DNA of 64,000 bases from Glandiceps talaboti (GCF_964340395.1 NC_135571.1:662501-726500); one strand, 5' to 3'; shown: positions 43,740-56,306, counted from the first letter of the stretch. Numbers and translations are program-made. The notes: generated by a model from the letters alone, not told the origin.

Positions 43740-44380
43740 ATAGTCCCGTGCATTAGTCTCTGCACGAGCGGGCAATATCACCTTGTGGGCAATAGCCCAG
43801 TTAAAATCGGTCATGTGATACGAGTCTGACCAATCACAGCCTTCGGAAGAACGCCGAGGTGTAATAACATCCGATATATAGTTTGAGGATCACTTGATGT
43901 CTTAAAGTAAGCTCTTTGGACACAAAACTGTGTCACTAAACTGTGATAAACAATACCATGTAGGGCATGTCATGTGACTCTTGTTAACAAAAGATAAGGA
44001 AGAGCCGATTGTTCGATCATAATATTTTCATATTTTTTAAAATAAATAAGTTAAAGAGTATATCATCAATAGAATGAATTATTTGCTGTGTAGCTGTGTC
44101 ACATTATCATATCCCATCATCATTAGTAGATTATTTATATATAAAACACTGAGATAAAATGACAGTTTGTTAGATTCGTGACTTATTTCCAATAAGTGCT
44201 TTTAACTATAAATAGTATGAGATGTCTATACATGTTCTGCAAAATACTGTGAAATATATGTATTGCGATTTAGCTGTATCGGACCACTTGTGAGCTGGAC
44301 AGGATCCGGACAAGAACTACCCTATCTCAGCATCTGTTCTGCCATTTCATCATTCCAGAACCTCATACTACGTTGAGATC
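43740..44380. other. Region between divergent genes; probable promoters
   Basis: It lies between the minus-strand exon at 43662 and the plus-strand start at 44381. No TATA box or clear motif was seen. Confidence 0.3.
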
Positions 44381-47300
44381 ATGAAGCTATTTGTATTGTA
44401 CCTCTTTCTCTCCATTGCTTCTGTGCAGTCTTCCCATATCCTGGATAGCTTGATAAATTGTGAGTATTTTTATATACCATTGCTATTACATCAAATTCCA
44501 ACCTGCATTAGCTACAACTGGCACATTTTGTTCATTAATAACCAGACAAGGCATACTCACTAAAATTGTTCAGTTACTAATCGTGAAAATCGTGTGAAGT
44601 CTCACAAGAAATAGTGAGTGCAGAAACTGACATCAACTTAAAAAGACAATATAAAACTGTTCTTCCAGTCTGTAATGGCTGTACATCTGATAGGAAGAAA
44701 TAAACAACACAGAGACCATTTGGAAAACAATGGAAAACCTGAACTAGACAGTCACATATGAAAAAAAATATACAATAAAATAAAATATAAAATCTACCTA
44801 CCCCACTTATTTTAAAATTGAATGTAATCGGAACCACACAATTTTTTTTTATGCCTTAGTGGTTGATTTTATTAGTAGGTACTAGGTATTGTAGTGACAA
44901 GTTTACATCTTGGTTTTCAGTTGTTTCCAATTTTAGTTTAACTCAATGTCCTTAATACCTATGTATGGTAAATATTCAATATCCACATACAGGTTCACAA
45001 CAATTGCCATGAATTTGTCCACTATGTGACGCATGAATGATTATTTTTTGTGTGCAAATTCAAGTCGATAAAGGCATTGATTTTATGATCCATAGTGTTA
45101 AAAATCAAGCAAATGCCAGACTCCGGGTTCTTTTTATGTGCCATCATAGGGTAAAAAACCAGGGACAAAACTCAATTCATTGATAATGTCAGTTACTGAT
45201 TCTAAAGTTCTCTAGTAGGTCTGTTACAGTGTCTGCATGGTCTCTTTATGTGTCCTTATAGATATGTGCTCAGGGCAAAATTTAAGTGACGATGTTTGTT
45301 GTTTTTTATGTGTTATTATAGGTATGTGCCATGGCCAAAATATGTACACCTAACAATATTTTGAATAAGAATATTTCAAATCATGTGATCATAACACATC
45401 CTAGGAAGTTAACTCTTTGAGCAAGTTTAATAATATATATCAAACTTTAATTCTTAATATCAACATTTATTGCGACAAATGCCACATTTATCTGTTGAAT
45501 ACAAATAATCATAAATTTTGGTGAATGACAGTGTTCATCTTATTGCAAATAAAACGATTCCTTGTCATGAAAATAGTTAATATTATGCAAGTATGATTCA
45601 AAATGTGTCTTTCAAATGCAGCTACAGTTGAAATTTCACCTTTCAAATGCCAGTAAATGTAAAATGTCACCTGCTGAATGCAGGTATTTATGGAAATTCA
45701 CCTGCATTGGAACATTTATCACCTGCAAATTATGCCATTAATTTCAGGCAGCTTCCTAGGCTGTTTACACTGATTACCAACCTGCAGGCCTCAGGGAAAT
45801 CTCTTAACAGAAATACATGTATTGTGTTAGTATTTTCCCCGCCATATTTATTGCTGTCTGGATGTATAGTGTCTAGTGAAAGACTGCTTTGATAAGTTAG
45901 TTAATAATTGATGACAAGTATTTTTTTATGAGTTTAAATTTTAAACCAGACTTTATTCTTTCTTTTTGTCACTCCACCTACTGGTAGCTGTTGATGCCAG
46001 AGAGGTAAGTTTTCTGGGCTGAAATCTCAGACAGTTATATTGAAACAGTTTATAAAATATCAATGAGTACTTGTGTATGATGGCTTTTCTTGTCTTCATG
46101 ATCAGCGTATTTGCTTCAGTGTTATCCCAAACACATCGATTTAAAGGCATGCAGGCTAGATTGAACATATTTTACCAACCCCTCCTCCTAAAAAAGGGAA
46201 AAGGTGTTATGTGTCTACATGCCTGTGTCATCATTTTCTCAAAAACGACTGGACTGATTCAAATGAAATTTGGTACATGCAATCTTTGGAGTAATGGTTA
46301 GCACTGATTGTTTGGGTAAAATCTGTGCAAGGAATTTATAATTAGTGTAAACAATGTTCGGTCAGTTCATCTGTAGATAGCATCCCTATGTTAAAATGGT
46401 TTTGTCCGCATAGCCATATATCCATACTCTGACTGTTGAGGGCGCTCTTCATGATTTATGAGTTATAGCTTAATACCAGGTTGGAGTTCAGTGAGATCCA
46501 ATAATATATAAACTCTACTTTTGATAATTTAATTGTAATCTAGATTAGAAAGGTAACATCTAATCTCTTGGATACATATATTACTACTAGATGGTCAAAA
46601 TGTCGATATATCAACAAATTATTTGCAAATATAACCATGACAATTTTACTTCATAAATAAAGAAAACTGTGACCTGACCTCCAGCACTACAAAAATGCAA
46701 AGTTATTTTAGCCTAGTATTTTAATCTAAGGGTGTAACCAATTATTAGATGTATATTAAATCCATCATTTTCTCTTCTATTAAAATTCTTAAATATTATC
46801 AATGGAACCAAGGTGGAATGTGATATCTGTCTAAGACAACAAGATCGATTAATCCAATTGGTCATCAGTTATGAAGTAAGTTGAATTTAGAACTATGATT
46901 GTGAAGTAAGTTGAACTTGAATATGATGTAAGTTGAACTTTGAACTATGATTACAGCATAAGTTGAACTTTGAACTATGGTTATGGTGTAAGTTGAACTT
47001 TGATTATTGATGTAAGTTGAACTTTGAACTAAAGTTATGGTGTAAGTTGGACTTTGAACTATGATTATTGATGTAAGTTGAACTTTGAACTAAAGTTATG
47101 GTGTAAGTTGGACTCTGAACTATGATTATTGATGTAAGTTGAACTTTGAACTAAAGTTATGGTGTAAGTTGGACTTTGAACTATGATTATTGATGTAAGT
47201 TGAACTTTGAACTAAAGTTATGGTGTAAGTTGAACTTTGAACTATGATTACAGCATAAGTTGAACTTTGAACTATGATTATTGATGTAAGTTGAACTTTG

Positions 47301-50300
47301 AACCATGATTATGTCATAAATTGAACTTTGAACTATTATATTGTCATAAATTGAACTTTGAACTATGATTATGTCATAAGTTGAACTTTGAACTATAACA
47401 ATGTAAGTTTAACTGTGATTTTGACATAACCTGAACTTTAACCAAAACCATTTAATCTTTAGGTAGACTTAAGACCACTTGATCTAAAGACATGATTGTG
47501 TTTCTTTAGGAACAATCACACAATCTCACACAATCTCACACAATCTCACACAATCTCAACAAACGAACATCATTCATTTAGGTCAACACCCCTTCCCCTC
47601 CCCCTAAATGAACGTTCACAAGTGTGACATCACAAGTTCATATCGGATTAAAATTATGATAACAACTGTACCGTGCAGTCACATCACTATGATTGATGTA
47701 ATGTAAAAGCATGATTGTAAATACATTAAAATACTACCATAAACCCAGCACCATATCTCACATTAGAAGTAAATCATTATCAACTTATCAACATCTCAGT
47801 CCTAAATTTGAAAGCTGTTATCAATGACGGAGTGAAAGTTTTTTATCAAAATTTGGTTAGAAGTGCAAAAATGAAGTTAAGCAATCGCATTGATACCATT
47901 GTGTGATCGTCCCCTATTCAATGATTTTCAGAATTTCCATATAATAGCAAAAGTTGGTCATTCTTTCTGCCATGACTGACTCACTTTCCAATGTGATAAA
48001 ATCCATCTCTACAAGCCAATCTGAATAAAAGAGGTTTCACCAGTTTGTTCAATATTAGGCAAAATAAAAATACTTTTTTTGTTTGTTTCAGGCCTTAGTT
48101 TTGTTTATTGCTTGCATTAATTGGCCTCTGTCTTAACTGTTCAATATTTACTTCTTTTCTTCTAGGAACTTACAGAGGAGTTGTTCTGGATAAGTTGCGA
48201 CTTTATCGATGAGACATTCACTGGAGACCTTCATGATATGGTAAGTGAAATAATCAGATTAAAATCATTAGATCACTACGTTCTGAATACTGTAAACCTG
48301 GAAATTTTCATTAAAGATTTATTTTCACCTATTTCACTGGAAAACAAAACCCCAAAAATAAATAGTGACTAAATTGCCTTCTTGTATATGAACACAATTT
48401 ACCAGTCTGGTAATTAGTAAAAATAAGTAGTGACTAAAATACCTTCTTGTATATGAACACAGTGTACCAGTCTGGTAATTAGTAAAAATAAGTAGTGACT
48501 AAAATACCTTCTTGTATATGAACACAATGTACCAGTCTGGTAATTAGTAAAAATAAGTAGTGACTAAAATACCTTCTTGTATATGAACACAATGTACCAG
48601 TCTGGTAATTAGTAAAAATAAGTAGTGACTAAAATACCTTCTTGTATATGAACACAGTGTACCAGTCTGGTAATTAGTAAAAATAAGTAGTGACTAAAAT
48701 GTCAGTATCTTTAATACACATCACAATTTCAAACTGTTGTTATATTTGTGGATACAATAAAACCCTAATTTACATCAGTATAATCAGGTATGTAAGAGTA
48801 CCTAAAACATTAAACTGAGACCTATAATTTTCAATTATTCCCCAATATTTTGTTCATTCAGCCATGGAAAATACAAGTGACTTAAGGGGGCTCTGTCACT
48901 ATGAGTTGCTAGACGGGTAGTGAAAACCCTTAGGGGTGAGGTCATGAGTACTTTGAACGAAGGAAAATAATTGCGAATAACATAATTATACCTTTGCCAG
49001 TAATATAAAAAAAAAATGGGGGAAAGAAATGGCATTTTGAGCATTTTGACTCATATTTCAAACACAGCTGAACCAATGATGTAGGCATGCATTGTCATTA
49101 TGTAGAATGACCAATATTTTTGGTTGAACCTGGCAAGTGCATGGTATTTTTTTTTATTATTGCCTATTAAATCACTCATATTTCAACGATCTTCACTGAA
49201 TATATTGGTGCTACTCTGGTTGATAAATAATACTATTAGACTAGTTAATACACTGAAGCTGGTGCAGCTTAATGCTATGCTTACCATATATAATAATAAC
49301 AATAATAATAATAATAATCTTTATTTATACTGGATAGTTCTTTTAGTGTATGAACACTTGTCTCCCATGAAGGGCTGTCCCTCATGGGTTCAGTGTAAAT
49401 GCAGGAGGAAACTGGAGTACCCGGGAAAAAACCTGCGTTGCTCGGTAGAGTCAAACTGAACAACACTCTTCTTACTTACAGCGTGGTAAATTTAATCGAA
49501 CCCTGAATAAGGTTCGAACCCCAACCGCAGTGGTATTATAAAGAGGCAAGTGGCTTAACCACTGCCAAGTCCCATAAGGCAACAGATGACCACTGCCCAT
49601 GTGAATGCATTGTGTATTATTTCATGTGAGCCCACTTTTAAAAACTTAGTTACACCTTCTATTAAACTGAAAGTTGATTATTTCATTAACGTAGAAAAAA
49701 GAGGCATTATTTCTCGGAATTAATTAATCTGACAACAACAAGTTCACCAAGGCATAGATTTAAAGTGTCATCATGAATATTGTGGCTCCTGAAAGACTTG
49801 TTGAACGTAGAAAATCAAAGTCATTTGTGGCATGAAATATGTGACTACTTTTTCTTTCAAAAATGTTATTTCTTCTCGTTATATCTAGTGTAGCATTGTC
49901 AACTTCCATGACTTGCAAAACATAACTGTGACAGAGTTGGAGACGCTGTGTGAAAGGTTATTCATCTGTCCTCAAAGTACAGAGTTCCCACCTTTTTACT
50001 CGACATGGACTCCTTCACCATCGTCATGGTTTAACAACACAACGGAAGCAATGCTAACAACAACCATTCCTCCAGATAATTCAACACAACTGACAAACAC
50101 AACGGAAGCAATGCTAACAACAACCATTCCTCCAGATAATTCAACACAACTGACAAACTCGTCTGCAGTTCCCACGAGCACTCCATCACCACCAATCTCC
50201 ACGGGCAGTCCACCACCACCAACAACAACATTCCCTTCAGGCTTTCCACCACCAACACCAACTTTGCCCATGGGCACTCCACCACCACCAATGCCCACTG

Positions 50301-50383
50301 GCACTCCACCACCACCAATGCCCACTGGCACTCCACTACCAACATTGCCCACCGGCACTCCACCACCAACACCACCTATTTAG
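44381..50383 (+). CDS. Small secreted protein with mucin-like Thr/Pro-rich tail, 221 aa, four exons
   Basis: Exons 44381-44459, 45988-46004, 48166-48240 and 49889-50383 join in phase (1, 0, 0) and end in TAG. Residues 1-17 are a signal peptide (MKLFVLYLFLSIASVQS). A short globular part follows with CDFIDETFTGDLHDM, CSIVNFHDLQNITVTELETL and CERLFICPQ, which has four cysteines. From about residue 100 the chain is Thr/Ser/Pro-rich with five N-glycosylation sequons, two identical 20-residue repeats (NTTEAMLTTTIPPDNSTQLT) and then a GTPPPPMPT-type proline repeat. The second exon is a 17-base microexon. The 60-base repeats encoding the 20-residue units look identical at DNA level, so the duplication is recent. 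I do not recognise the family; a secreted mucus, venom-like, matrix or egg-coat role would all fit and none is supported. Confidence 0.75.
44577..44870 (-). mobile_element. Dispersed repeat, reverse copy of 6950-7190
   Basis: It contains the complements of CACAATTTTCACGATTTT, TTTTTAAGTTG, GGAAGAACA and TTCCGTTGTTTTCC seen at 6.95-7.19 kb. It lies in the first intron of the mucin-like gene. Confidence 0.7.
46195..46300 (+). mobile_element. Fragment of a dispersed repeat
   Basis: CTCAAAAACGACTGGACTGA followed by TTCAAATGAAATTTGGTACA is the kind of GGACCGATTTCATTCAAACTTGGTAC motif found at 41960-41990, so it may be a related but diverged copy. Confidence 0.35.
46876..47440. repeat. ~30-bp minisatellite with a 61-bp higher-order unit
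   Basis: The unit is GTAAGTTGAACTTTGAACTA plus TGATTATTGAT or AAGTTATGGT. In the middle the two forms alternate to give a strict 61-base period (for example TGTAAGTTGG at 47041, 47102, 47163). Confidence 0.93.
48353..48700. repeat. 65-bp minisatellite, about five copies
   Basis: Units share AAATAAGTAGTGACTAAAAT, ACCTTCTTGTATATGAACAC and GTACCAGTCTGGTAATTAGT. It begins about 115 bases after the donor of exon 3 of the mucin-like gene. Confidence 0.95.
48835..49140 (+). mobile_element. MITE-like dispersed repeat A, copy 2
   Basis: Same order of blocks as 11416-11755, including TTCATTCAGCCATGGAAAAT, TGTCACTATGAGT and GCATTTTGACTCATATTTCA. Confidence 0.82.
49288..49580 (-). mobile_element. tRNA-derived SINE, second family
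   Basis: On the minus strand an A box (TGGTTAAGCCACTTG) and B box (GGTTCGAACCT) start the element. The body has CCCGGGTACTCCAGTTTCCT, and the 3' end is an ATT-rich tail (49288-49320). It lies in intron 3 of the mucin-like gene, and the tail and overall plan resemble the other SINE family. Confidence 0.85.
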
Positions 50384-50534
50384 TCAAGGACTACATCTCC
50401 ATTACAGACTACATCACCAGTTATACAATGGTAGTCATAGTTTAGTAAAAACAAGTCATTTTTTGACTTGACAACAAGGTTACTAACTTTGCTAAATTGT
50501 ATCACCTGGCCTAATAGAAACCTTGCTAACATTG

Positions 50535-50690
50535 GTGTTTGCATAGATAGTATATATAGAAACATGGTATATTACTGACATTGGTGTTTGCGTAGATAGT
50601 ATATATAGAAACATGGTATATTACTAACATTGGCATTTGTATAGATAGTATATAGTATATATAGAAACATGGTATATTACGGTACTAACT
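50535..50690. repeat. 49-bp tandem repeat, three copies
   Basis: Units share TAGATAGTATATATAGAAAC and ATGGTATATTACTGACATTG, just downstream of the mucin-like stop codon. Confidence 0.9.
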
Positions 50691-50807
50691 TTGGCGTTTG
50701 TATTTCGAGATGCCCTGTGATAAGAGTATATATTGTTACAATATATATGATTTGGGCAATGATCTGCTCAGATAGCAGAAGCTCACGCTAAGAAAATGTA
50801 GCAAGTT

Positions 50808-51300
50808 TTTGCACATCCAGGGTATGAAAAGTGTTTAGAATTGTATTTGCATATCCAAGGTATGAAAAGTGTTTAGAATTGTATTTACATATCCAGGGTA
50901 TGAAAAGTGTTTAGAATTGTATTTGCATATCCAGGGTATGAAAAGTATTTAGAATTGTATTTACATATCCAGGGTATGAAAAGTGTTTAGAATTGTATTT
51001 GCATATCCAGGGTATGAAAAGTGTTTAGAATTGTATTTACATATCCAGGGTATGAAAAGTGTTTAGAATTGTATTTGCATATCCAGGGTATGAAAAGTGT
51101 TTAGAATTGTATTTGCATATCCAGGGTATGAAAAGTATTTAGAATTGTATTTACATATCCAGGGTATGAAAAGTGTTTAGAATTGTATTTACATATCCAG
51201 GGTATGAAAAGTGTTTAGAATTGTATTTACATATCCAGGGTACGAAAAGTATTTAGAATTGTATTTACATATCCAGGGTACGAAAAGTGTTTAGAATTGT
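50808..51300. repeat. 38-bp satellite, about 13 copies
   Basis: The unit is CATATCCAGGGTATGAAAAG plus TGTTTAGAATTGTATTT(G/A). Copies with G and with A alternate in part. An AATAAA lies just after it (near 51316) and might be a polyA signal for the mucin-like gene. Confidence 0.96.
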
Positions 51301-51750
51301 ATCTGCTGATCTACAATAAAATGTAGTAATGTCAGCAAGATTTTTGTTATGTCAGACGTGGATTATTTTTCTGTTGGAAAATTCATGTTTCACTGATGAA
51401 CACTAACATTCATTAAATTCTAAATTGGTACCTGAAATAGAATATTACTACCTAGGTGCATCATAAAAATAATGAACATTTGCAGAATAATGATGCATTA
51501 TTATTGGGTATATAGGTATGTGTGAGAATAAGTCTATCTACAGCTACATTGACCCTCTAGTATGAGATGAAAAGCTATTGCAGGTATTAAGAATTGGTGC
51601 ATAGGAGTAATCTCAGAGTCATGTAGCAATAATTAATATATTGTTGGGTTGGGGAGAATTAATTAAGGTGGATATTAATGCGTTTATTTCATTTTGTGAT
51701 GGTCGATATTAATGGATTTATGGTATTCAGTTTGAGGTGAATATTTAAGC

Positions 51751-51888
51751 AATAAACCACCCCCTGGGGATGGTATACCAAGAGGTTTTGACCAGTGAAC
51801 GAAGTATATGCACGAGCGATAGCGAGTGCATATATTGAGTTCACTGGTCAAAACCGAGTGGTATACCATCCCCAGGGGGTGGTTTATC
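51751..51888. mobile_element. Near-perfect hairpin element, ~49-bp arms
   Basis: AATAAACCACCCCCTGGGGA, TGGTATACCA and GGTTTTGACCAGTGAAC on the left face the same sequence inverted on the right with one or two mismatches. The loop itself contains TATATGCA...TGCATATA. Its right end abuts the element at 51890. Confidence 0.85.
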
Positions 51889-51889
51889 G

Positions 51890-52809
51890 CTATTATATTA
51901 TACTAGTATATTGAAAATATCGGAAACAAGATAAGAACTAACGTTTTCTCGTTTCATATGCGCCTCTGTGTCTAATTTGCATAACAATAACACTGCTTTT
52001 CAAGACAGCTGATCATGGCCTCAACGTGAACGTCGTGCAGTGACTGGGTTTATTTTATCTGCTCGTCGTTTCTACGGATAATCTGTACATTGATCGGCTC
52101 ATTAAAAGTACACAGTGATGAATAAACAACCTGTTTGACTCAAGGTATAAACTTGAAGTGGTTTATTGAATACAGCGTGCTTTGATCACTCCCGGCCGAA
52201 TTCGTGACTTGCGATCGGTGAAGTGATAGACAGGTTGATATTTACAATGTATTTATATTACTGGAAGTTACCTCAGTAGATTTTCAGGTTTGAGGATTTC
52301 CCTCTCGGATTGATGACTGATACTCTAGGACAGGATCCCAGACAAATTTCTATTTAGATTAATGGTAAGTCGGCCAGTGTAACCTCTTTCACTTGCTTCA
52401 TTTTTATGACAGGACAGGACAGCTCACTAATGTTTCCACTCCAGCTAGCCGCGCCGAGGCTGGGACCGATTTCGTGCATGCCTAGCGCATTGACCTTAGT
52501 ACATGTAGTAGGCGATGATTTGAGACAAATACGCGATGACTGGGTTGCTTTCGAAATTTCCTTCATAATTTCTCATAAAATATTGTCTCATTGAGAAAAA
52601 ATCCTCCTCTGACAATTCGAAGAGTTCACTATCAGTATCACGGCGGACTACAACTCAACGCTCGTAGACGAACAAAATTTGGACGCGTGCCAGCAGTGCA
52701 TTATCGTACCAGCAGTGCATTATCACTCGTTTTAGACGCGCTAGTTCGATGTCTAGACCAATCAGATCCCTCGATTTCCACCATCAATATACTGGTATAA
52801 TATAATAAT
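51890..52809. mobile_element. Non-autonomous DNA-transposon-like element, ~920 bp, with TIR
   Basis: The left end CTATTATATTATACTAGTAT is matched by the inverse of ATACTGGTATAATATAATAA on the right, about 25 bases with two mismatches. Internal blocks match a diverged copy at 6119-6860. It has no coding capacity. Together with the hairpin it interrupts a 34-base tandem repeat. Confidence 0.75.
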
Positions 52810-52814
52810 GGGTT

Positions 52815-52935
52815 TATTTTAGTATTTAGTTTGAGGTGAATATTTATGGGTTATGGTATTCAGTTTGAGGTGAATATTTATGGGTTATGGTATTCAGTTT
52901 GAGATGGATATTAATGGGTTATGGTATTCATATAA
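52815..52935. repeat. 34-bp tandem repeat, split by the preceding elements
   Basis: GGTATTCAGTTTGAGGTGAA plus TATTTATGGGTTAT recurs about four times, with one more unit at 51720-51750 on the other side of the hairpin and the element. Confidence 0.85.
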
Positions 52936-53029
52936 GATACAAATAATATTAATTTATAAAAAAGTTTGGAATGTTAAATTTGGAGTAAATTCTTATTATA
53001 AGCTGTTGATACATAATACATTATAGACT

Positions 53030-54205
53030 GTTAAAATAGTGTTACTCTGCCCACACTGGTGAAAGGGATTGACTGGTGTATGAGTGTACTCTATCATGGT
53101 GTAGTCATTGTATACTGGATACATTATAGATACAGTGTTACTCTGCCCACACTGGTGAAAGGGGTTGACTGGTGTATGAGTGTACTCTATCATGGTGTAC
53201 CTTGTATACTGGATACATTATAGATACAGTGTCACTCTGCCCACACTGGTGAAAGGGATTGACTGGTGTATGAGTGTACTCTATCATGGTGTACATTGTA
53301 TACTGGATACATTATAGATACAGTGTTACTCTGCCCACACTGGTGAAAGGGATTGACTGGTGTATGTGAGTGTACACTATCATGGTGTACCTTGTATACT
53401 GGATACATTATAGATACATTGTCACTCTGCCCACACTGGTGAAAGGGATTGACTGGTGTATGAGTGTACTCTATCATGGTGTACCTTGTATACTGGATAT
53501 ATTATAGATACATTGTCACTCTGCCCACACTGGTGAAAGGGATTGACTGGTGTATGAGTGTACCCTATCATGGTGTACCTTGTATACTGGATACATTATA
53601 GATACAGTATCACTCTGCCCACACTGGTGAAAGGGATTGACTGGTGTATGAGTGTACTCTATCATGGTGTACCTTGTATACTGGATACATTATAGATACA
53701 GTATCACTCTGCCCACACTGGTGAAAGGGATTGACTGGTGTATGAGTGTACCCTATCATGGTGTACCTTGTATACTGGATACATTATAGATACATTGTCA
53801 CTCTGCCCACACTGGTGAAAGGGATTGACTGGTGTATGAGTGTACTCTATCATGGTGTACCTTGTATACTGGATACATTATAGATACAGTATCACTCTGC
53901 CCACACTGGTGAAAGGGATTGACTGGTGTATGAGTGTACTCTATCATGGTGTACCTTGTATACTGGATACATTATAGATACAGTGTCACTCTGCCCACAC
54001 TGGTGAAAGGGATTGACTGGTGTATGAATGTACTCTATCATGGTGTACCTTGTATACTGGATACATTATAGATACATTGTCACTCTGCCCACACTGGTGA
54101 AAGGGACTGACTGGTGTGTGAGTGTACTCTATCATGGTGTACCTTGTATACTGGATACATTATAGATACAGTGTCACTCTGCCCACACTGGTGAAAGGAA
54201 TTGAC
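53030..54205. repeat. 94-bp satellite, about 12.5 copies
   Basis: Units share ACTCTGCCCACACTGGTGAA, AGGGATTGACTGGTGTATGA, CTATCATGGTGTACCTTGTA and TACTGGATACATTATAGATA. Confidence 0.97.
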
Positions 54206-54247
54206 TCCTGAGTATGTTTCATCATATTGTGTTTCCATGTTACCTAA

Positions 54248-54466
54248 TATATTTTACCTTTCACTATTACTTGTCTAAAAACCAGCAGCTGCTGACAAAA
54301 CTCCTACCATATAAACTGCTGTGATACTGTAGTCTAATATATTTGAATAAAATGATGTCATTTTATTCAGATAGTATGTGAATACAATATCACAGCAGTT
54401 TATATTGTGGGAGTTTTGTCAGTGATTACTAGACATTAAACAAGTGATAGTGAAGGGTAAAATATA
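54248..54466. mobile_element. Fold-back element, ~220 bp
   Basis: ATATTTTACCTTTCACTATT on the left pairs with AGTGATAGTGAAGGGTAAAA on the right. Further inside, TGACAAAACTCC, ATAAACTGCTGTGAT and GAATAAAATGA pair with their inverses around a central CATTTTATTC. Confidence 0.85.
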
Positions 54467-55635
54467 AGTATCCTTTTATTTGCAAACAAAAATGAAAATA
54501 CTTACAAGTTGCAGACCATTATCACTTTGAGGAAGGAAGGATTTATAGTTCATATGATAACAATCAAGAGTAATTAAATTATATGTACTTTAAGGGAGTC
54601 TGCACATCTTTAGATATAGAGGGAAAATAAATCATACAATGTTTGGTGTTGATCATGAATTATAATGGCTGGTTTATTTTGTGCAGTGTGAATGAAATTT
54701 ACTCCAGGGAATTACTTGTTTCTTTGTATCTTCTTACTGTATAGTAGTCATATCAACTGTTAGTAGAAATTGGAGGTTTGCAAATGTTACCATACACTAT
54801 TGTGACAAATTTGCTATCAATCATACATTTAGTGAAGACAATGCAAACACTTTATTTTAATACCAAAGGAAAAAAAGTTACAAATAGGGTTAATGGTGTC
54901 AAACTTTATTGTAGTTACATTAATGTAATTCATAAAATTACTAAAATGTGACAGTACTTTTAGTCGGTAATGTACATGTACATAGTCATGTACTACTGTA
55001 TTTAAGAATTGTACCACAGACGAAGAAGCACAAATGATTGTGCATACCTTATTCCAGATTTAGTGACCATTACAACAAGGCAATGAATAGTGTTTTATCA
55101 TTTCATTCATATTTCATTTTGTTATCATGTAAAAATCTTCATCAGATCTTATCTGTAAATGTCACAATCATAATTGGTCATTCTTTCTCTAATGCTTCTT
55201 GAAAGTAAATGTAGTAGTTACACATTGCAAATAATATTGTACAAATTCAGTAAATAACATACATTTAGCTGTATATGTCATGTTACATGAGTGAAATGTG
55301 AAGCCGACATCACTTTAGCTGTAAATATCATGTTACGTCAGTGAAATGCCAAGCCTACATCATTTTAGCTGTACATGTCTAGTCACCTCAGCTCTCTTAT
55401 GTGTTTGTGTTAATAGCAATGACAGATCATCTCTATTATGTCTCTGTAACTCTTCATAACAAGTTCGGGTTAAAAATGGTCCTTATACTATTGTACTGTT
55501 TGTCAATATATTTAGTCTTGTTACCACAAAATAATAGTGCTTATAAATTTATCATCAACATGCAAGCAAATACAATTTACATCATTAAATAGTCCCAATA
55601 TAAATTATAATTCTTTTACATCTTTCTTAACAAGT
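54467..55635. other. No gene recognised; holds two stray copies of the 50-bp unit of 12890-13735
   Basis: At about 55262-55375 CATGAGTGAAATGTGAAGCC and GTGAAATGCCAAGCCTACAT match the tandem unit found in the large gene's introns. The rest shows nothing that I can support. Confidence 0.55.
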
Positions 55636-56306
55636 GCCAGTATGATGTTTTAGATTCAAGCTGTTATTGTAGTCCTGTGTGGATGTATGATGTTTTAGAT
55701 TCAAGCTGTTATTGTATTCCTCTGTGGATGTATGATGTTTTAGATTCAAGCTGTTATTGTAGTCCTGTGTGGATGTATGATGTTTTAGATTCAAGCTGTT
55801 ATTGTATTCCTCTGTGGATGTATGATGTTTTAGATTCAAGCTGTTATTGTAGTCCTGTGTGGATGTATGATGTTTTAGATTCAAGCTGTTATTGTAGTCC
55901 TCTGTGGATGTATGATGTTTTAGATTCAAGCTGTTATTGTAGTCCTGTGTGGATGTATGATGTTTTAGATTCAAGCTGTTATTGTATTCCTCTGTGGATA
56001 TATGATGTTTTAGATTCAAGCTGTTATTGTAGTCCTCTGTGGATGTATGATGTTTTAGATTCAAGCTGTTATTGTACTCCTCTGTGGATATATGATGTTT
56101 TAGATTCAAGCTGTTATTGTAGTCCTCTGTGGATGTATGATGTTTTAGATTCAAGCTGTTATTGTAGTCCTCTGTGGATGTATGATGTTTTAGATTCAAG
56201 CTGTTATTGTAGTCCTCTGTGGATGTATGATGTTTTAGATTCAAGCTGTTATTGTACTCCTCTGTGGATATATGATGTTTTAGATTCAAGCTGTTATTGT
56301 AGTCCT
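55636..56306. repeat. 45-bp satellite, about 15 copies, open in one frame on each strand
   Basis: The unit GATGTTTTAGATTCAAGCTG plus TTATTGTAGTCCTCTGTGGATGTAT is a multiple of three. It reads WMYDVLDSSCYCSPL on plus and NLKHHTSTEDYNNSL on minus without stops. No start context, splice sites or flanking exons support a gene. Confidence 0.95.
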
